From Akkermansiaceae bacterium (lineage in GTDB: Bacteria > Verrucomicrobiota > Verrucomicrobiia > Verrucomicrobiales > Akkermansiaceae): 12,948 bases of DNA. Shown here one piece after another: positions 8,199 through 12,948 of the stretch. Positions within the stretch are counted from its first letter, which is position 1; each line of letters starts with the position of its first letter. The DNA lies in the NCBI GenBank assembly GCA_023300065.1, contig JALZWJ010000148.1:1-12948 (forward strand), given 5' to 3'. The notes under the pieces were generated by a model, which ran no database searches, was not told the DNA's origin, and worked only from the letters and a program-made list of their open reading frames with translations. The translations under genes were made by a program, and so were the position numbers.

Positions 8199-8216
8199 CC
8201 TTTTAAAGTAAAGCAG

Positions 8217-8831
8217 CTATCTTCCAAATGGTCCTTTTTCCGGGACATCGATCAAATCCTTTGGATAGATTTTAACACTTTTGTGTGCGTCATTCCTGAG
8301 ATTATATTCATACACCTGACCATTACGAAAGAGTTTCACGCGATTGATTGCTCCAAAAGGATTAGGACCGCCTGCCGCCTGAATTGCAGAATAGAGGTTT
8401 GCTCCCTCAGTCCACTGTTGCGGGCCCGTTCGATTCACCGCGCCACCTACTGTGAATCTCCCGGTATCTTTGACAACCTCTTTATCTCGCGCAGCTTCAC
8501 GCTCCGCAGCCTCCTTGGCCCTGGCAGCCTCGTTCGCTTCATCCGTATTCAAGACATTGAAAACAGGGTTCGAATAAATCTGCGCTGCCTTGAATTTAGC
8601 AGTAATACTTGCGGCAAGCTCTGATGACGTGAGTCCGACAGCTTTAATCTTTCCAACTTTCCACATATCAATAAATCCATCTGTGGAAACGGGGTAAGAG
8701 CTATTGAGGCGTGTCTGCTCTGTAGAAGGAACGCCAGTGATGATGATCTGGAGCGTCTGCTTGACCTTAATCCTACCGTGAGCGGAAGCGACGCTGAGCG
8801 CAATGAGGAGGAATTTTAATATTGTTTTCAT
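8217..8831 (-). CDS. Short OPX polysaccharide export protein (Poly_export + one SLBB)
   Basis: A periplasmic outer-membrane polysaccharide export family protein that should form the periplasmic conduit for an exopolysaccharide. Layout: signal peptide (about 1-19, ALSVASAHG), Poly_export domain (about 23-95) with YPVSTDGFIDMWKVGKIKAVGLTSSELA, an Ala/Glu/Arg/Lys-rich insert (about 96-123), and one SLBB domain (about 124-197) with GGAVNRTG, ANLYSAIQAAGGPNPFGAIN and VKIYPKDLIDV. At 204 aa it is far shorter than Wza. It has no lipobox, no cysteine and no C-terminal amphipathic helix, so it probably cannot form an outer-membrane pore itself. It is the last gene of the operon, 55 nt after the kinase gene, with an intrinsic terminator behind it. 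Homopolymer tracts lie directly before its ATG. Confidence 0.9.
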   Translation of the reverse strand: MKTILKFLLIALSVASAHGRIKVKQTLQIIITGVPSTEQTRLNSSYPVSTDGFIDMWKVGKIKAVGLTSSELAASITAKFKAAQIYSNPVFNVLNTDEANEAARAKEAAEREAARDKEVVKDTGRFTVGGAVNRTGPQQWTEGANLYSAIQAAGGPNPFGAINRVKLFRNGQVYEYNLRNDAHKSVKIYPKDLIDVPEKGPFGR

Positions 8832-8835
8832 TCTA

Positions 8836-8850
8836 TTTTTTTTGGGGGGG
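8836..8850. repeat. Adjacent homopolymer tracts (T8-G7) before the OPX start
   Basis: On the + strand eight T (8836-8843) are followed by seven G (8844-8850). On the coding strand this reads C7 then A8, ending 4 nt before the OPX ATG. Such tracts can change length by slipped-strand mispairing. Here a change would alter the leader, not the reading frame. There is no Shine-Dalgarno in this leader. Confidence 0.85.
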
Positions 8851-8886
8851 ATTGGGAGCAGAACTCCGATTAACGAGAGAAATTAA

Positions 8887-11049
8887 TTAATAAAGGTCCT
8901 CAGAAGATGATCCCTTAGAGCCTTTATCAGAGGAACTAGATTGATGAGCGGTCATAGCCTGGGGAGTAGGATTTTCCTCCATATTACTAGGAGCGTAATA
9001 GGTGTAGTAACTCGTGTAATATTGATACTGGCTATCACTACGGACATCCACGTTATTGAGAACAACTCCAATCACCTGACCTCCGACATTCTCAACCGCT
9101 TGCTTCACCCGCAGCAGCATGTTTCTTGGCAGTTTACGGTGCTGAACCACAACCATCGTCAAATCCACCTCACTGGCGAGAACCGCAGCATCACTCACCC
9201 CGAGAATCGGAGGTGAATCCACGAGCACAAGATCAAAGCGCTGCTTCACGTCCTGTAACAACTCAGACATTCTCCGTGAGTTAAGAATTCCCGCAGCATC
9301 AGCTGGGAGAATGCCTGATGGCAAGAAGTAGAGATTATCAACCGGCGTTTGAAGAATCACATCTTCGAGCGCAAGATCAGTCGTCAAATAGTTGGTCAAT
9401 CCAACTGAGTTGTTGATATCAAAGAAAGTGTGAAGGCGAGGACGACGAAGGTCAGCGTCGATCATCAAGGTTGTGTAGCCACCCTGTGCACACACATAAG
9501 CGAGGTTCACAAGCGTGGTAGATTTTCCTTCACCAGCACCGCCAGAAACAACCGTAATTGAATTATCTTCAGGATTTTTACGGTTGAACTCGATATTGGT
9601 CCGCAGGATTCGGTAGGCCTCCGCATCTGGGCTCATTCCGCTCTGCTTATGAAGAACTCCGACATCCTTTGGAATCACGGCAAGAACGGGAACTTGAAGG
9701 TAGCGTTCAACATCCTCCAAGCTCTTCACCGAGGTGTCGAGGTGCTCGAGAAGAAAGGCGATACCAATTCCAAAGATCAGTCCTACACCAGCACCAAGAA
9801 TCAAGTTAAGGGGAATGTTCGGAAAAACCGCGCTCTTGGCGCGTTTAGGTTTTTCGTGAAGCGTGATTGGATCCCGTGGCATCTTAAGAAGGACACGTGC
9901 TTCTTGCTGCTTGATTTTCATGTCACGAAGCAGGGTCCTCGACTGCTCGTAAGTTTCTTTCGCCTGGGTGTACGTGTGTTGCTTGAGCGATAAATCAACC
10001 GTGTCCGTTTTCCGCGCATCCACCATCTCTTCCATGCGCTCGACCTGCCGATTAATCAATTCAAGCTTTGTTTTCAGAACAGCCTTCAACGATACAGCTT
10101 CTTTGCGAGCGTATTCCATAGCCCCGTCAGCCCGCTCCTGAACCGCGATAATATCAGGGTGCCTTCCTGCTAATCCTTGTGCAATGAGACCTCTTTTCTG
10201 CTCGTTCGCCTCGCGATGCTGAGTAAAGTAATAGGTCACCTGATTTTCGGGTAGATCGAGACCTGCCGCATAGGAAACGAGATCTTCATTATCCATCGCT
10301 ACGAGTTTCTTAATCTGAATGTCGATTTGATCCCGCTGAGTTTGAAATTCGGCAAGTCTGCGACGCGCCGTTGTAAACATATCCTGCTCAGTTGCGCCAA
10401 GAGGAGAAGACTGGTTTCCATCAAAATACGGAATGCCATATTGCTGAATGAGGACCGTAAGGTCTTTCCGGTGATCTTGGACTTTGTCGCTCTGTGAAAT
10501 AAGTTCTTCATCAAGAGCATCGAGAGCCCGCTTAGCCCGGCTAACCTCTGATTGCTTCCGCCGTGCCATGTATGCAACCGCGACAGCGTCGGCGATCTCC
10601 TTAGCATCATCGGGCTTAGCGTGCCTTACGGTGATTTGAATAAAATCGGTTCCCCGCATGGGGCTAGCATTCACAACCCCCTTAAGCACGGCAGTCGCCT
10701 CATCCATGTCCATCGACCATCGCGTCGGAAGATTAATCTTCTCAGCCGCCATCTTTAGAGTCTCAGCAGCGATAATCGTTTGAAACTCATTCTCCATGTA
10801 GTTCCGAGTCATTTGAGCGCCAGGATTGGCTCCCATAGAGTTACCAACCGGATTAATCGCAATCATCGAGGGGTGAACTTGAACAATCGACATGCTCTGA
10901 AACTTCCGCGGCATAACCGAGGTGATGACCGCTGCGGTCATGAAAACGAGAAGGAACGTCAATAGAATCACTCCGTAACGATTTTTAATGACCTGCCAGT
11001 AGTCAATGGAATTGCTCGATTCGTTACCGAGATTGTTGTTCTCTTGCAT
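8887..11049 (-). CDS. Polysaccharide co-polymerase with tyrosine autokinase (Wzz + BY-kinase)
   Basis: Inner-membrane protein of Wzx/Wzy-type exopolysaccharide synthesis, controlling chain length and export through cycles of tyrosine phosphorylation. Domains: cytosolic N-terminus, TM1 (about 28-46), Wzz-type periplasmic region with long charged helices (about 165-200 and 225-390, probable coiled coils), TM2 (about 414-434), then the BY-kinase. Kinase motifs: EAYRILRTNIEF (477-488), Walker A SGGAGEGKSTT (502-512, Lys509), Walker A' LMIDADLRRP (528-537) and Walker B LVLVDSPP (607-614). The C-terminal tyrosine cluster has seven Tyr in residues 675-685, the usual autophosphorylation site, followed by a Ser/Lys/Gly-rich tail ending in Tyr720. 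At 720 aa it is the fused form usual in Gram-negative bacteria. It lies between the barrel gene (115 nt, containing a hairpin) and the OPX gene (55 nt). Confidence 0.95.
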   Translation of the reverse strand: MQENNNLGNESSNSIDYWQVIKNRYGVILLTFLLVFMTAAVITSVMPRKFQSMSIVQVHPSMIAINPVGNSMGANPGAQMTRNYMENEFQTIIAAETLKMAAEKINLPTRWSMDMDEATAVLKGVVNASPMRGTDFIQITVRHAKPDDAKEIADAVAVAYMARRKQSEVSRAKRALDALDEELISQSDKVQDHRKDLTVLIQQYGIPYFDGNQSSPLGATEQDMFTTARRRLAEFQTQRDQIDIQIKKLVAMDNEDLVSYAAGLDLPENQVTYYFTQHREANEQKRGLIAQGLAGRHPDIIAVQERADGAMEYARKEAVSLKAVLKTKLELINRQVERMEEMVDARKTDTVDLSLKQHTYTQAKETYEQSRTLLRDMKIKQQEARVLLKMPRDPITLHEKPKRAKSAVFPNIPLNLILGAGVGLIFGIGIAFLLEHLDTSVKSLEDVERYLQVPVLAVIPKDVGVLHKQSGMSPDAEAYRILRTNIEFNRKNPEDNSITVVSGGAGEGKSTTLVNLAYVCAQGGYTTLMIDADLRRPRLHTFFDINNSVGLTNYLTTDLALEDVILQTPVDNLYFLPSGILPADAAGILNSRRMSELLQDVKQRFDLVLVDSPPILGVSDAAVLASEVDLTMVVVQHRKLPRNMLLRVKQAVENVGGQVIGVVLNNVDVRSDSQYQYYTSYYTYYAPSNMEENPTPQAMTAHQSSSSDKGSKGSSSEDLY

Positions 11050-11103
11050 TAGTTATAGGGGATTGGAGTGAGAGGCTTGATAGCTTAAAATTTGGACAAG
11101 TAA

Positions 11104-11136
11104 CAGCCCTCGCAATGATAGACACCGCGAGGGCTG
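11104..11136. terminator. Hairpin between barrel and kinase genes, possible weak terminator
   Basis: A perfect 10-bp inverted repeat (CAGCCCTCGC / GCGAGGGCTG, arms 11104-11113 and 11127-11136, 13-nt loop) lies 28 nt after the barrel stop. On the + strand it is followed by G and a TTTTGTT run, but no + strand gene ends here. On the - strand, the direction of transcription, it is followed by TTACTTG, a poor U-tract. It could partly terminate or stabilise the barrel mRNA end and so lower kinase expression relative to the barrel. Confidence 0.6.
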
Positions 11137-11164
11137 GTTTTGTTCAGATTATTTTCTGGAAAAC

Positions 11165-12409
11165 TTAGAAAGTCGTCGAAACTCCGATACTGTAGCGATT
11201 ACGATCGTAATCACGCCCTGCGTCTGAAGAAAGCTCTTCGTAGTTATAACGAGCATTGAGGACGAGGTTATCGTTAATGTTGTAGTTGAATCCAACGAAT
11301 GCGTTGAACAAATCTTCATCAACTGAACTCGCGCTATTTGCGCCAGAGAGCCCAGTAATGAGATCGTCGTAGCTCAAGCTGGCATAGTTCACACCTGCGG
11401 TGAGACTAAGAGGCCGCGACACTTGGTAATTCGCAGTGAAACCGATCCGGAGGGTATCAGTTCCTTCGTAGACTCCGAATGGAGCACCAGCGATGTCAAA
11501 ATTCTGAAGCGAACGAGAGTAATCTTCAACCCCATAACGAGCATAAGCGTTTACACTGAAGCGCTGATTGACTTGGCTCCGGAGAGTGGCTTCAACATAA
11601 GGACTCGATGAAGAGCTGTCGCCGCCATCGACATCACGCAACTGAACACCTGCACGAATCGTGCCGGTAGTCTGAGGGGTGAAACGGTGCTCCAAACCTG
11701 CGAGGAGGAATTGATTCCTTGTGTCAGACACGTTCTCGTCACCATCCGTTTCGGAATAACGGTAAGTCAAAGTAGCGACTGTGCGATTATTCAACTGATA
11801 ACGGAAATCGTTATAGAGAGTCCAAGTAAAACGATCGCCACCACTGAAATCATCAAAAGTGATACCGTTTAAACGAATGCCGGTATACGTCGCGAGACGT
11901 TCAGACCAGCGATAGCCGAGCGCGTTGTCAGTAGAGTAGGTGAAATAATTACCAGTCTGACGCTGAGATTGGAAGCCAGTTGAATAATCTGGCTCAAGCT
12001 CATACGCAAGATTGTTACGGCTCACAAAACGAAGGCGCTCGCTGATGCGATGCGTCCAGTTTGCGTAAACTGAAGCTGTGAAGGTTGTGTCATCGACATC
12101 AGTTCCCAGAGCATCGAGGTTATCGAAGTAGTGAATCACACCGATTTGAGCCCCAACACTCAAAGTAGACTGGGGAGTGTTCGTGAGGAAAGTGACTCCG
12201 ACATAGCCTTGGGCGTAGGCAGAGGTGTCATCGTTCCCCAAAAGCGGAGTAGGATTGTCATCAACACCGACATTAATTCCGGCCGTCCAAGTCAAAGGAA
12301 GCGAGTCAGATTCAGCCTGATCAGGAGCAAGGTCATAGAGCGACTGAGCGCAGAGTGAGCCAGCGAGGCCCATTCCTACTGCAGTGATTGCTGCGAAATG
12401 TTTTTTCAT
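11165..12409 (-). CDS. Outer-membrane β-barrel protein of the export operon
   Basis: A 414-residue protein with signal peptide (about 1-21, ending SLCA before QSLYD). The rest is built of alternating hydrophobic/polar strands with many Tyr, Asn, Asp, Arg and Thr (for example LSVGAQIGVIHYF, SVYANWTHRI, TVATLTYRYSETD, GTIRAGVQLRDVD, SVNAYARYGVEDYS, LRIGFTANY, LVLNARYNYEEL). It ends GVSTTF with a terminal Phe, the signal read by the BAM complex. It resembles the porin-like β-barrel proteins (BBP2 type, PF10082) linked to exopolysaccharide clusters. Placed upstream of the co-polymerase and a short OPX protein, it is the best candidate for the pore that carries polysaccharide across the outer membrane. 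The start is ATG without a Shine-Dalgarno. The family name is by resemblance; the outer-membrane barrel call is firm. Confidence 0.85.
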   Translation of the reverse strand: MKKHFAAITAVGMGLAGSLCAQSLYDLAPDQAESDSLPLTWTAGINVGVDDNPTPLLGNDDTSAYAQGYVGVTFLTNTPQSTLSVGAQIGVIHYFDNLDALGTDVDDTTFTASVYANWTHRISERLRFVSRNNLAYELEPDYSTGFQSQRQTGNYFTYSTDNALGYRWSERLATYTGIRLNGITFDDFSGGDRFTWTLYNDFRYQLNNRTVATLTYRYSETDGDENVSDTRNQFLLAGLEHRFTPQTTGTIRAGVQLRDVDGGDSSSSSPYVEATLRSQVNQRFSVNAYARYGVEDYSRSLQNFDIAGAPFGVYEGTDTLRIGFTANYQVSRPLSLTAGVNYASLSYDDLITGLSGANSASSVDEDLFNAFVGFNYNINDNLVLNARYNYEELSSDAGRDYDRNRYSIGVSTTF

Positions 12410-12446
12410 ATTTATTAAATGAAGTTAAGGTAATGCGCTATCAGTA

Positions 12447-12948
12447 CTAGTTGAGAGCAGTCTCAAGCAGATTAGTTGCGCCCGGGTCTTCTTCAAGAGG
12501 CGTAATGAAGAAAGAAGGCTGGAATTGGCCGTCCTTCTGGATAGGGCTGTCGATGCTCTGGAATGGGTAGTCAAGAGGATTCGCGCCAGAAGGAGTTGAA
12601 GTTGTCGGGGTCACACCTTTTGCATCCTTACTGTTACCGAGTCCGCCTTTTTCAGAGTAGCCTTCACCGCCAGCGGCGTCGTACTTCTCGAGGAGAGCTT
12701 GGACATTTGAAACAGCATCAGGAGCAGTAGCGATAGCGCACTGAGCGATGATACGGATTTGAGAAGGAGCCTCAAGAATCGCGGCATTCACGATCTTAGC
12801 AACTTGCTTTTTGTCTGCGTCGGAAGCGACGATGGCAGCTTTCACGATCTCGCAAGCGCAAGATTCGTTAGAGGCAACATTGGAGGCAACGATTTCAAGC
12901 ACTCGACTTGAATCAGAAGCGACGGCAGCTTTCACAGCGTTGCTTAAG
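12447..12948 (-). CDS. Alanine-rich helical repeat protein, 5' end outside the window
   Basis: Partial gene: the frame is open to the window edge, and the GTG at 12935 falls inside a repeat, so it is not the start. I do not recognise a named family. About 78 visible residues form five units of about 15 residues (one of 18) with pattern [IA]VxxAIxAxxxxxxx, beginning AVKAAVA, IVASNVA, IVKAAIV, IVNAAIL and IAQCAIA, so it is probably an α-helical repeat. Two cysteines form a CAC motif. After LLEKYDAA comes a Gly/Ser/Thr/Pro-rich, probably disordered tail with FQSIDSPIQKDGQFQPSFFITPLEEDPG and the end LLETALN. The barrel gene follows after 37 nt with no terminator between, so it belongs to the export operon. 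A cell-surface or periplasmic accessory role is inferred from position only. Confidence 0.75.
   Translation of the reverse strand, partial: LSNAVKAAVASDSSRVLEIVASNVASNESCACEIVKAAIVASDADKKQVAKIVNAAILEAPSQIRIIAQCAIATAPDAVSNVQALLEKYDAAGGEGYSEKGGLGNSKDAKGVTPTTSTPSGANPLDYPFQSIDSPIQKDGQFQPSFFITPLEEDPGATNLLETALN

Noticed and set aside
12447-12935. GTG at 12935 as the start of the repeat protein
   Set aside because: The frame is open upstream to the window edge and the GTG lies inside a repeat unit with no signal peptide after it, so the gene is best read as partial.
8217-12948. PEP-CTERM/exosortase system linked to the exopolysaccharide operon
   Set aside because: No exosortase gene and no PEP-CTERM tail (PEP motif, hydrophobic helix, basic end) is visible in this window.

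Overview
The window comes from a diderm (Gram-negative) bacterium. It encodes a β-barrel protein ending in Phe, periplasmic proteins with signal peptides, a polysaccharide co-polymerase/tyrosine autokinase and an OPX export protein. Start codons mostly lack Shine-Dalgarno sequences, and the mix of families (a large tail-specific protease, an ABCG-like fused ABC transporter, an exopolysaccharide operon with a β-barrel protein) fits Verrucomicrobiota best. That placement is an inference; there is no rRNA or other marker gene here.

Left block (1-4126, + strand): three closely spaced genes. They encode an ABCG-like transporter with ATPase and permease in one chain, a small single-pass membrane protein, and a 629-residue secreted helical/TPR-like protein. 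Spacings of 30 and 24 nt suggest one operon with an envelope role. The substrate is unknown.

Middle block (4123-8118, - strand, read right to left): a PDZ protein with a short helical N-terminus, a Prc/CtpA-type tail-specific protease, a YggS/PROSC-family PLP-binding protein and a DUF971 protein. The last three are very tightly packed (6-nt gap, then a 4-nt ATGA overlap). This block converges on the left block, and the two facing genes share a CTAG in which both stop codons lie.

Right block (8174-12948, - strand, read right to left): an exopolysaccharide export operon. In order it holds an alanine-rich 15-residue-repeat protein cut by the window edge, an outer-membrane β-barrel, a Wzc-like co-polymerase with BY-kinase, and a short OPX (Poly_export + SLBB) protein, closed by a strong intrinsic terminator. 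The OPX protein has no lipobox, no cysteine and no C-terminal outer-membrane helix, so the barrel probably supplies the outer-membrane pore. This matches the composite OPX/β-barrel export design known from Myxococcus xanthus and is the most interesting system in the window. The partial repeat protein is its least understood member.

No tRNA, rRNA, CRISPR array, insertion sequence or phage gene was seen.
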